11,467 nt of DNA from Prevotella sp. (GTDB lineage Bacteria; Bacteroidota; Bacteroidia; Bacteroidales; Bacteroidaceae). The stretch is from the NCBI GenBank assembly GCA_016291915.1, contig JAEEZP010000077.1, positions 1 to 11,467 of the forward strand. Direction: 5' to 3'. Position numbers and translations under genes: made by a program. Shown piece after piece: positions 1-6,295 of the stretch. Under the pieces are notes generated by a model. That model ran no database searches. It saw only the letters and a list, made by a program, of their open reading frames with translations, and was not told where the DNA came from. How positions within the stretch are numbered: the first letter of the stretch is position 1; every line of letters begins with the position of its first letter.

Positions 1-2
1 CA

Positions 3-2108
3 GAGTATTTCGGCAAGTATGTCTTCAACCGCACGAAGATGTACAAATACCTTCAGCGTGATGTGTACGACAAGCTCATCGATGTGATAGACAACGGCGT
101 TCCCTTGGACGAGTCTATCGCCGATGCAGTGGCAAAAGGAATGAAGCAGTGGGCCGACGAGAATGGCGTCACACATTACACACACTGGTTTCAGCCACTG
201 ACAGAAGGAACAGCGGAGAAGCACGATGCCTTCATCGAGCATGATGGTAAGGGAGGTATGATAGAAGAGTTTTCCGGAAAGTTGCTCATGCAGCAGGAGC
301 CCGACGCCTCTTCCTTCCCTAACGGAGGTATCCGCGCTACTTTCGAGGCTCGTGGTTATTCTGCTTGGGATCCCACATCCCCGGTCTTTATCATCGACGA
401 TACCCTCTGTATCCCCACAATCTTCATCTCTTATACCGGTGAAGCCTTGGATTACAAGGCACCGCTCAAACGTGCGCTGCATGCCATAGACGAGGCAGCC
501 ACCCATGTTGCCCGCTATTTCGACCCCAAAGTGAAGAAGGTTATCTCCAACCTCGGTTGGGAACAGGAGTATTTCCTCGTTGACGAAGGGTTATACTCCG
601 CACGCCCCGACCTGATGTTGACAGGCAGGACGCTCATGGGACATGACTCTGCCAAGAACCAACAGATGGATGATCACTACTTTGGAACCATTCCCGACCG
701 TGTACAAGCTTTCATGAAAGACTTGGAGATCCAGGCTTTAGAACTGGCTATTCCTTGTAAAACACGTCATAACGAGGTGGCTCCCAACCAATTTGAGATT
801 GCTCCGATATACGAAGAGACGAACCTCGCAGTCGATCATAACATGCTGTTGATGTCACTGATGAAGAAAGTAGCCCGCAAACACGGCTTCCGCGTGCTTC
901 TCCACGAGAAGCCCTTCGACGGTATCAACGGCTCAGGAAAGCACAACAACTGGAGTCTTTCTACCGATACGGGTGTCTTACTCCATGCCCCTGGCAAGAA
1001 TGCTGAGCAAAACCTGCGTTTCGTCACGTTTATCGTGGAGACGCTGATGGGTGTCTATAAGCACAACGGACTGCTGAAAGCCTCCATCATGAGTGCTACC
1101 AATGCGCATCGTCTGGGAGCCAACGAAGCACCGCCGGCCATCATCTCTTCTTTCTTGGGAAAACAGGTCAGTGAGTTATTAGACCATATAGAGAAAGCCG
1201 ATAAGGAAGATCTCTTCTTCATGGCCGGCAAACAAGGGATGAAACTGGATATTCCTGAGATCCCGGAACTGCTGGTTGACAATACCGACCGTAACCGTAC
1301 TTCCCCCTTCGCCTTTACCGGTAACCGTTTTGAGTTCCGTGCCGTAGGTTCGGAAGCCAACTGTGCCTGTGCGATGATCGCTCTTACGGGTGCTGTTGCA
1401 GAAGCCTTGATGAACTTCAAAGAGCGTGTTGACAAACTGATAGCAGCGGGTCAGGAGCAGACAAGTGCGATCATTGACGTGCTTCGCGAGGATATCAAGA
1501 CATGCGCACCCATCCGTTTTGACGGTAATGGCTACAGCAACGAGTGGGTGGAAGAAGCTACCCGCCGTGGACTGGATGTAGAGAATTCGTGTCCGGTGAT
1601 CTTCGACCGTTACCTCGATGCGTCGAGTATTGAGATGTTCGAACGACTGAACATTATGAACCGTAAAGAACTGCTTGCACGTAACGAAGTGAAATGGGAG
1701 ACATACACGAAGAAGATCCAGATTGAGGCTCGTGTATTAGGTGACCTCACAATGAATCATATCATCCCCGTGGCAACGATGTATCAGACACGTTTGGCAC
1801 AGAATGTTGCCAGCATGATCAATGTCTTCGGGGAGGAAGAAGGAAAGAAGCTAACGGCCAGCAATATCAGTATTATCCGTGATATCGCTGAACGTACCCA
1901 ACTGATCGAACGGAAAGTGCAGGAACTGGTAGAGTCACGTAAGGTTGCCAATGTGATTACCAATGAGCGTGAAAAAGCCATCGCCTACCATGATACGGTA
2001 GAACCGAAGATGGGAGAGATACGGTATCACATCGACAAGTTGGAACTGACCATTGCCGATGAACTGTGGACCTTACCAAAATACAGGGAACTGCTGTTTA
2101 TCCGTTAA
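3..2108 (+). CDS. glnN: Glutamine synthetase type III, 5'-truncated by window edge
   Basis: This gene encodes the dodecameric cytoplasmic glutamine synthetase of the GSIII family, which makes glutamine from glutamate, ammonia and ATP. The frame is open to the left edge. The visible residues before the first ATG (EYFGKYVFNRTKM, ATG at 39) match the conserved N-terminal region of GSIII, so the ATG at 39 is internal and the true start lies outside the window. Counting from that ATG, family landmarks appear in order: GWEQEYFL near 173, NEVAPNQFEIAPIYEET near 245, the glycine-rich HEKPFDGINGSGKHNNW block near 289, and NRTSPFAFTGNRFEFRAVGS near 419. Together these make the substrate and metal pocket. 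About 700 residues are visible, close to the usual GSIII length of about 730, so only a short N-terminal piece is missing. The gene converges with cdaA, with 10 bases between the stop codons. The family assignment is very secure; the symbol follows Bacteroides usage. Confidence 0.96.
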   Translation, partial: EYFGKYVFNRTKMYKYLQRDVYDKLIDVIDNGVPLDESIADAVAKGMKQWADENGVTHYTHWFQPLTEGTAEKHDAFIEHDGKGGMIEEFSGKLLMQQEPDASSFPNGGIRATFEARGYSAWDPTSPVFIIDDTLCIPTIFISYTGEALDYKAPLKRALHAIDEAATHVARYFDPKVKKVISNLGWEQEYFLVDEGLYSARPDLMLTGRTLMGHDSAKNQQMDDHYFGTIPDRVQAFMKDLEIQALELAIPCKTRHNEVAPNQFEIAPIYEETNLAVDHNMLLMSLMKKVARKHGFRVLLHEKPFDGINGSGKHNNWSLSTDTGVLLHAPGKNAEQNLRFVTFIVETLMGVYKHNGLLKASIMSATNAHRLGANEAPPAIISSFLGKQVSELLDHIEKADKEDLFFMAGKQGMKLDIPEIPELLVDNTDRNRTSPFAFTGNRFEFRAVGSEANCACAMIALTGAVAEALMNFKERVDKLIAAGQEQTSAIIDVLREDIKTCAPIRFDGNGYSNEWVEEATRRGLDVENSCPVIFDRYLDASSIEMFERLNIMNRKELLARNEVKWETYTKKIQIEARVLGDLTMNHIIPVATMYQTRLAQNVASMINVFGEEEGKKLTASNISIIRDIAERTQLIERKVQELVESRKVANVITNEREKAIAYHDTVEPKMGEIRYHIDKLELTIADELWTLPKYRELLFIR

Positions 2109-2118
2109 TAACAAATAC

Positions 2119-2892
2119 TTACTTAGGCATCTCCTCTGTCAGGATACGCTCGAGTTCCTCGGCAGAGAGACGCAGTTTGAACTCACCATTGATGGCCACG
2201 CTGATGCTGCCCGTTTCCTCGGAACATACGATAGCGATGGCATCACTGTCTTGTGATATTCCCATGGCTGCACGGTGGCGCAAGCCCAGTTCCTTGGGGA
2301 TATTACTCTCGTGAGACACCGGCAGGATACATCCGGCTGCACGGATGCGCTGATTGCTGATGACCATGGCCCCATCGTGCAAGGGTGAGTTCTTGAAAAA
2401 GATATTCTCTATCAACCGTTGGTTCACTACCGCATCGATCACATCTCCGGTAGCTACGATATCATTCAGCGGGGCACTACGCTCAATCACGATCAGAGCA
2501 CCCACATACTTCTTCGACATACTCATACACGACATCACAATCGGCATGATAGTTTCCTTGTCAACATCCGCTCCTTTCTTACTACTGGACTTAAACAACT
2601 TAACGAGAGAACGCATCCGCTGGTGAGCACCCAGATTATAAAGAAACTTTCGGATCTCCTCCTGGAACAAGATAATCAAAGCGAGCACACCGACACTGAC
2701 CAATTTGTCGAGGATACTACCCAGTAAGCGCATCTCCAGGATCTGACTCACAAAGAGCCAGACAAGTACAAACACCATAATGCCGATAAACACATTCAGT
2801 GAGCGTGACTCTTTCATCAGTCGGTAGATGTAATACAACATCAAGGCGACCAGGACAATATCGATAATATCTTTTATTCCGAAGTAAAACAT
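2119..2892 (-). CDS. cdaA: Diadenylate cyclase CdaA (c-di-AMP synthase)
   Basis: This is a membrane-anchored enzyme that joins two ATP into cyclic di-AMP, a messenger tied to potassium and osmotic balance and to cell-wall stress. The 257-residue protein has three hydrophobic segments at the N-terminus (about 10-27, 34-52 and 64-80), then a cytoplasmic DAC (DisA_N) domain. Both catalytic signatures are intact: DGA at 173-175 (within LHDGAMVI) and RHR at 205-207 (within LRHRAAMGIS). Length and layout match the CdaA class and not DisA, which lacks these membrane helices and has extra C-terminal domains. The gene lies 54 bases downstream of folP on the same strand. A folP-cdaA pair is a familiar Bacteroidetes arrangement, so co-transcription from the folP promoter is likely (inference). 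The ATG at 2892 is preferred because hydrophobic segment 1 begins shortly after it and no earlier in-frame extension looks CdaA-like. Confidence 0.95.
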   Translation of the reverse strand: MFYFGIKDIIDIVLVALMLYYIYRLMKESRSLNVFIGIMVFVLVWLFVSQILEMRLLGSILDKLVSVGVLALIILFQEEIRKFLYNLGAHQRMRSLVKLFKSSSKKGADVDKETIMPIVMSCMSMSKKYVGALIVIERSAPLNDIVATGDVIDAVVNQRLIENIFFKNSPLHDGAMVISNQRIRAAGCILPVSHESNIPKELGLRHRAAMGISQDSDAIAIVCSEETGSISVAINGEFKLRLSAEELERILTEEMPK

Positions 2893-2909
2893 ATGTTGTT
2901 ATTTTAGTT

Positions 2910-2949
2910 GACAAGTAAACAAGTAAACGAGTAGACAAGTTAATAGTTA
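2910..2949. repeat. 8-base tandem repeat in folP-cdaA linker
   Basis: Consecutive 8-base units read GACAAGTA, AACAAGTA, AACGAGTA and GACAAGTT on the plus strand, followed by a degenerate unit AATAGTTA. The last unit overlaps the folP stop codon at 2947-2949. The array fills most of the short linker between folP and cdaA, so it would be transcribed. No function is evident. Confidence 0.75.
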
Positions 2950-3759
2950 AACGGGGATTATCAGTTTCTTCATGAGGGTGATTGTCTCAACAGCTTCCCG
3001 CACATCATGAACACGGAGGATGGACACGCCCTTTTGCAAAAGGTATCCATGTAACACTGACGTACCGTTCAAAGCCTCATCAGGAGTGACCCCCAACGAC
3101 TTATAAATCATCGATTTACGGGAGATGCCAACCAACAATGGCAGTTGGAGGGCATGCAGACGCTCCATTTCTCGCATGATAGCATAGTTCTCATCCAAGG
3201 TTTTGCCAAAACCGAAACCTGGGTCGAGTATAACATCCTTTACGCCCAAGGCATGCAGATGCTGTACTTCACGACTGAAAGTCATCAGCATATCATGCAT
3301 ATTCCCACTGGTGGACATCAGGATATAAGGCACCTGCAGTCGGGCAACCGTTTCGAACATCTCCTCCCGACGTACCGACATATCCCCCACATCATTGATG
3401 ATTGAGACACCATACTTGTTGACTGCCCATTGTGCGATGAAAGGACGGAAGGTGTCAACCGACAAGATAGCATCGGGAAAATGCTGACGGATGGCGGGCA
3501 AAGCCATCTTCAAACGGTCATATTCTTCCTCCTGTGTAACGACAGCGCCCCCGGGACGAGTGGAGCAAGCACCGATATCAATGAGCTTTCCACCTTCTTC
3601 CAAGATGGCCGCGGCTCGGCTCACCACCTCCTCTTCCAACTGAATCCTGCTGCCGGCATAGAAGGAGTCGGGGGTGATGTTCACAATGCCCATCACTTGT
3701 GGTTCAGACAAGTCGAGCAAAGTACCGTTTACATTGATTGTATCATGTGCCATTTCCAT
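2947..3759 (-). CDS. folP: Dihydropteroate synthase
   Basis: This cytoplasmic TIM-barrel enzyme of folate synthesis condenses 7,8-dihydropterin pyrophosphate with p-aminobenzoate and is the sulfonamide target. Numbering from the ATG at 3759 (270 residues), the family motifs are MGIVNITPDSF (23-33), DIGACSTRPGG (61-71), VDTFRP (101-106), DPGFGFGKT (179-187), GISRKSMI (211-218) and RVHDV near the C-terminus. All pterin- and sulfate-binding motifs look intact, and no insertion of the kind that gives sulfonamide resistance is obvious. The frame stays open to an ATG at 3801, but the extra 14 residues (MKYICNIFFYFREK) are not family-like, and a TAnnTTTG promoter box at 3795-3788 lies downstream of that codon. 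The start is therefore 3759, or possibly the next in-frame ATG at 3753. The gene is first in a probable folP-cdaA unit and is divergent from murF. Confidence 0.95.
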   Translation of the reverse strand: MEMAHDTINVNGTLLDLSEPQVMGIVNITPDSFYAGSRIQLEEEVVSRAAAILEEGGKLIDIGACSTRPGGAVVTQEEEYDRLKMALPAIRQHFPDAILSVDTFRPFIAQWAVNKYGVSIINDVGDMSVRREEMFETVARLQVPYILMSTSGNMHDMLMTFSREVQHLHALGVKDVILDPGFGFGKTLDENYAIMREMERLHALQLPLLVGISRKSMIYKSLGVTPDEALNGTSVLHGYLLQKGVSILRVHDVREAVETITLMKKLIIPV

Positions 3760-3787
3760 CTTTTCACGAAAGTAAAAAAAGATATTG

Positions 3788-3795
3788 CAAATATA
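3788..3795 (-). promoter_or_regulatory. Putative -7 box of the folP promoter
   Basis: The minus strand reads TATATTTG here, an exact match to the Bacteroidetes -7 element TAnnTTTG. Transcription would start near 3780, giving a leader of about 20 bases before the ATG at 3759. I see no clear TTG -33 element at the usual spacing, so the call rests on one box and its position. It argues against a folP start at 3801. Confidence 0.5.
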
Positions 3796-3819
3796 CTTCA
3801 TTATTTTAAAATAACTGAT

Positions 3820-3827
3820 TATCTTTG
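3820..3827 (+). promoter_or_regulatory. Putative -7 box of the murF promoter
   Basis: TATCTTTG matches TAnnTTTG on the plus strand 19 bases before the murF ATG at 3847. This predicts a transcription start near 3834 and a very short A/T-rich leader. A -33 TTG at the expected spacing is absent. The box is 24 bases from the opposite-strand folP box, so the two promoters are packed back to back. Confidence 0.5.
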
Positions 3828-3846
3828 CAGTAAATTTAATAAAATT

Positions 3847-5190
3847 ATGGAATTATCCGAATTATATAGCTATTTCGCTGCTCATCCACAGATCACCACC
3901 GACAGCAGAGACTGTCCCGCAGGAAGTATATTCATCGCCCTGAAAGGAGAAACGTTCAATGGCAATGCCTATGCCGCCAGTGCACTGGAGAAAGGTTGTG
4001 CCATCGCCGTTATCGACGAGAAGGAATACCTCACTGACGATCCACGATATGTATTGGTAGACAGTGCCTTACAGACTCTGAAAGACTTGGCGCGCACCTA
4101 CCGGAGACAGTTTAAGATTCCCGTCATCGGTATCACCGGCACGAACGGAAAGACCACCACGAAAGAACTGATTGCCGCCGTGTTGAAAGAGAAATACAAC
4201 GTGCTGTCCACACAGGGGAACTTCAACAATGACGTGGGAGTACCCAAAACACTCTTGCGACTGCAAAAGGAACATGAGATTGCCGTCGTGGAGATGGGAG
4301 CCTCACATCCCGGTGACATCAAGACACTCGTCGAGACTGCTGAGCCGACCTGCGGACTGATCACCAGCGTGGGGCGTGCCCACCTTCAGGGATTCGGCTC
4401 CCTTGAGGGAGTGATGAAGACAAAAGGGGAACTGTACGACTATCTTATTGAGGCTGACCATAACAACCACCATGACATCATCCCCATCTTCATTAATGCA
4501 GACAACGAGTACCTGATGCAGATGGCCCGCGACCGGCATGCTGAAGAGGTGATCTTCTATGGCTTAGGAACCCACCCCGACATCAGCATCCAAGGTGAGA
4601 TCATCGGATGTGCCCCATTCCTTTCCTTCCGTTGGAGGCTACAGAACAATTTCTTCGGCAGTAACTCCGACTGGTATGTCGTAAACACCCATCTCATCGG
4701 GGCCTATAATATCGAGAACCTCTTGGCTGCCATCACGATAGGCTATCATTTCGGTGTGATGCCCGAAAACATCAACCATGCGCTGAACAACTATATCCCC
4801 CAGAATAACCGTTCACAACTGACGGTGACCGAACATAACAAACTGATTGTGGATGCTTACAATGCCAACCCCACATCAATGGCTGCCGCTCTGGATAACT
4901 TCCAACGAATGGAGGTGGAGCACAAAATGGCTATTCTCGGTGAGATGAGAGAGTTGGGCGATGCTACTGAAGAGGAACACCAGAAAATGATCGACCAGCT
5001 GAAAGAGGCTCATTTCGATACCGTCTGGCTGGTAGGAGAGATCTTCTCGAAGTACGACTGCGAGTTCCAGAAATTCAACAGTGTAGAGGAGGTGATAGAA
5101 ACACTGCGGGAGCAGCCTGTGGATAATCACTATATCCTATTGAAAGGAAGCAACAGCGTAGGACTCTATCGTCTGAAAGACTATCTGTAA
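3847..5190 (+). CDS. murF: UDP-MurNAc-tripeptide--D-Ala-D-Ala ligase MurF
   Basis: MurF adds D-Ala-D-Ala to UDP-N-acetylmuramyl-tripeptide using ATP, the last cytoplasmic step in making the peptidoglycan pentapeptide precursor. From the ATG at 3847 the protein is 447 residues, the usual MurF length. Visible features are the N-terminal substrate domain (ITTDSRDCPAGSIFIALKG, 16-34), the Mur-ligase P-loop GTNGKTT (98-104), the acidic magnesium site EMGASHPGD (149-157), NRSQ (321-324), the C-terminal domain motif DAYNANPTSM (336-345) and LLKGSNSVGL (431-440). The frame is open far upstream, to an ATG at 3430 antisense to folP. That extension has no MurF similarity and lies upstream of the putative promoter box at 3820, so it is rejected. 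No murE, mraY or other cell-wall gene adjoins it, so murF stands alone here. A hairpin with a T run follows the gene. Confidence 0.95.
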   Translation: MELSELYSYFAAHPQITTDSRDCPAGSIFIALKGETFNGNAYAASALEKGCAIAVIDEKEYLTDDPRYVLVDSALQTLKDLARTYRRQFKIPVIGITGTNGKTTTKELIAAVLKEKYNVLSTQGNFNNDVGVPKTLLRLQKEHEIAVVEMGASHPGDIKTLVETAEPTCGLITSVGRAHLQGFGSLEGVMKTKGELYDYLIEADHNNHHDIIPIFINADNEYLMQMARDRHAEEVIFYGLGTHPDISIQGEIIGCAPFLSFRWRLQNNFFGSNSDWYVVNTHLIGAYNIENLLAAITIGYHFGVMPENINHALNNYIPQNNRSQLTVTEHNKLIVDAYNANPTSMAAALDNFQRMEVEHKMAILGEMRELGDATEEEHQKMIDQLKEAHFDTVWLVGEIFSKYDCEFQKFNSVEEVIETLREQPVDNHYILLKGSNSVGLYRLKDYL

Positions 5191-5215
5191 TTAGGAATAC
5201 CTTGGATTTTTTGAC

Positions 5216-5245
5216 AGGTTTTTGCTTATGAGCATAAAACCTTTT
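5216..5245 (+). terminator. Probable intrinsic terminator of murF
   Basis: AGGTTTT (5216-5222) pairs with AAAACCT (5236-5242), and inside it TGCT (5223-5226) pairs with AGCA (5231-5234) around loop TATG, with one bulged T. This gives an 11-pair stem, followed by a short T run ending at 5245. It lies 25 bases after the murF stop. The short T run and A/T-rich stem make it moderate in strength. Confidence 0.5.
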
Positions 5246-5277
5246 GCTTACAAGCGCAAGATCTTGCGCTTGTAAGC
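5246..5277. repeat. Perfect 32-base palindrome
   Basis: The half-site GCTTACAAGCGCAAGA (5246-5261) is followed at once by its exact reverse complement (5262-5277) with no spacer. As RNA it can form a 14-pair stem with a four-base loop. There is no T run on its 3' side, so it is not a classical terminator alone, though it sits directly after the murF terminator hairpin. It could be a dispersed palindromic repeat, a protein-binding site or an RNA-stabilising stem. I saw no second copy in the window. Confidence 0.85.
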
Positions 5278-5468
5278 TTGTCTCCCCTAACGAGCTTATT
5301 CTCAATCTGTAGACTCAATCAACCAGGATTAAAACAGACTTTAATAACGAGAAAACCATTACAATTTGTTTACATTTCTCTGTTTTTGTATTCATTAACA
5401 TAATTATCAAATAAAAATACCAATCTACAAAATATACTCTTTTTTCTCTTTTTTTTGTTCAAAAAAAC

Positions 5469-5498
5469 TTGTTATATAAATATATTTTATTATATTTG
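5469..5498 (+). promoter_or_regulatory. Strong Bacteroidetes-type promoter of the T6SS operon
   Basis: TTG (5469-5471), exactly 19 bases, then TATATTTG (5491-5498) matches the primary sigma (SigABfr) promoter consensus of Bacteroidetes in both boxes and spacing. Transcription is predicted to start near 5503-5506, about 160 bases before the UpxY-like gene. It is the best promoter match in the window and the only one I find upstream of the T6SS genes. Confidence 0.8.
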
Positions 5499-5510
5499 CA
5501 AAACTTAGTG

Positions 5511-5563
5511 CTTCTTATAGAAGGACTGATTATTTTACATTCATTGATGTTGCTGGAGGCCAG
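5511..5563 (+). promoter_or_regulatory. Leader hairpins upstream of the NusG-like gene
   Basis: Two small stem-loops lie in the predicted leader. CTTCT (5511-5515) pairs with AGAAG (5519-5523) within about 10 bases of the predicted transcript start. CTGG (5553-5556) pairs with CCAG (5560-5563) with AGG in the loop, and the latter includes a GGAGG Shine-Dalgarno-like string at 5555-5559. The promoter-proximal hairpin is the kind of element a specialised NusG paralogue such as LoaP can recognise in leader RNA, but that role here is inference. Confidence 0.35.
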
Positions 5564-5571
5564 TGCAAAAA

Positions 5572-5667
5572 ATGAGAGTAATATTAATAAAAAACTGTAC
5601 TGTCAGTACGCTTTTTTTTAATATCCGTAATCATTATTGCGGTGACCCTCTTCTTTTGCCTTTATGA
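5572..5667 (+). CDS. Possible 31-residue leader peptide
   Basis: An ATG at 5572 opens 31 codons (MRVILIKNCTVSTLFFNIRN, then HYCGDPLLLPL) ending in TGA at 5665-5667. That stop overlaps the ATG of the NusG-like gene as ATGA, the classic layout for translational coupling. A GGAGG string lies 12 bases upstream at 5555-5559, farther than ideal. The ORF runs through the candidate attenuator hairpin, so a translating ribosome would open or block it. No family is recognised. Chance occurrence of a short ORF in A/T-rich DNA is a serious alternative, and weak Shine-Dalgarno use in Bacteroidetes lowers the value of the GGAGG evidence. Confidence 0.25.
   Translation: MRVILIKNCTVSTLFFNIRNHYCGDPLLLPL
5596..5619 (+). 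terminator. Candidate leader attenuator (hairpin plus eight T)
   Basis: GTACT (5597-5601) pairs with AGTAC (5605-5609) around loop GTC, with a T-G wobble extending it to 5596/5610. Eight T follow (5612-5619). The hairpin lies inside the transcript leader, about 45 bases before the NusG-like start codon. A terminator in that position fits UpxY-type regulation, where read-through of the leader depends on the antiterminator. The stem is short, so intrinsic termination would be inefficient without help. Confidence 0.4.
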
Positions 5668-6224
5668 TGAACACTCCCCCAGTAATTGGACATCTAGAGT
5701 GGTTTCCTATGCGTGTCACCTATCATCGGGAACTGAAAATGAAAAGATTTCTCGATGAACTTGGTATTGAGAACTTTATACCCATGCATTATGAAATCGT
5801 CAATACGAGAGAAGGTAGAAAACGTATGTTAGTACCTGCCATTCACAACTTGATTTTCGTAAGATCGACTCAAGAGGAGCTTACGGAGCTGAAGATGACA
5901 CGCAAGGAATTTGAGCCGCTACGCTATATGATGAGCATCAGCCGTCATGGAGAAACGCCGAAGACTATCCTCCGTGTGCCTGACAAGGAGATGGAAAACT
6001 TCATGCGGGTGGCTTCCACACAAGATGACAGTCTGCAGTATCTCGACTATCAGGACTTCATCGGTAAGGAAGGTAAGCGTGTGAAGATCAATGAAGGAAC
6101 ATTTGCCGGTGTGGAGGGAGTGATCAAACGTATCAAGAAAAACAAGCATGTAGTTGTTCAGATAGAGGGCGTGGCAGCTATCGCCATAGCTTTCGTTCCG
6201 TCGAAATATCTAAGTATCCTATAA
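5664..6224 (+). CDS. UpxY-like specialised NusG paralogue (transcription antiterminator)
   Basis: The 186-residue protein has the layout of NusG paralogues: an NGN domain (about 11-117) opening with LEWFPMRVTYHRELK and ending before VPDKEMENFMRV, then a KOW domain (about 134-180) with GKRVKINEGTFAGVEGVIKRI and a closing FVPSKYLSIL. Housekeeping NusG usually sits beside secE and ribosomal genes, whereas this gene heads a T6SS locus. It resembles the Bacteroides UpxY group, which prevents early termination in the leaders of its own capsule operons, and LoaP, which acts on other long gene clusters. No UpxZ partner and no polysaccharide genes are present. By analogy it would ride on RNA polymerase started at 5469-5498 and promote elongation through the T6SS genes (inference). 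ATG codons at 5664 and 5667 are both possible starts. tssH follows after 71 bases on the same strand. The family is secure; the target is not proven. Confidence 0.88.
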   Translation: MMNTPPVIGHLEWFPMRVTYHRELKMKRFLDELGIENFIPMHYEIVNTREGRKRMLVPAIHNLIFVRSTQEELTELKMTRKEFEPLRYMMSISRHGETPKTILRVPDKEMENFMRVASTQDDSLQYLDYQDFIGKEGKRVKINEGTFAGVEGVIKRIKKNKHVVVQIEGVAAIAIAFVPSKYLSIL

Positions 6225-6295
6225 ATATTAACTTTTTTCCGCCAGCATGTTACAGTTTTGTTTCAGTGCCCGTGGAAAATTCAATCTATTAACAT

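Larger units (their letters stand above)
5191..5663. other. 473-base non-coding boundary between murF and the T6SS locus
   Basis: No convincing gene apart from a doubtful 31-codon leader ORF is seen here. In order the stretch holds a terminator-like hairpin (5216-5245), a perfect 32-base palindrome (5246-5277), an A/T-rich stretch without recognisable features (about 5285-5448), an A/T inverted repeat of eight T and seven A around GTTC (5449-5467) abutting the promoter, the promoter itself (5469-5498), and a hairpin-bearing leader of about 160 bases. It separates housekeeping genes from the secretion locus. Confidence 0.8.

Noticed and set aside
39..41. ATG at 39 as the true start of glutamine synthetase
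   Set aside because: The in-frame codons before it are open to the edge and encode residues that match the GSIII N-terminal region.
1055..1435. Long antisense open frame inside glutamine synthetase, with similar ones opposite murF, tssH and tssC
   Set aside because: These are shadow frames caused by the codon bias of the true genes. They show no family resemblance, promoter or conserved motif.
3760..3801. A folP start at 3801 adding 14 residues
   Set aside because: The start would lie upstream of the putative folP -7 box at 3795-3788, and the extra residues do not resemble DHPS.
3430..3846. A 139-codon upstream extension of the murF frame starting at 3430
   Set aside because: It is antisense to folP, has no MurF-like sequence, and lies upstream of the TATCTTTG box. 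MurF of normal length starts at 3847.
5075..5305. Minus-strand ORF overlapping the murF 3' end and the palindrome
   Set aside because: It runs antisense to murF and through a terminator hairpin, with no recognisable protein features.
6251..6260. A promoter before tssH (TACAGTTTTG)
   Set aside because: The TA and TTTG parts are separated by four bases, not two, and no TTG lies at the proper distance upstream.
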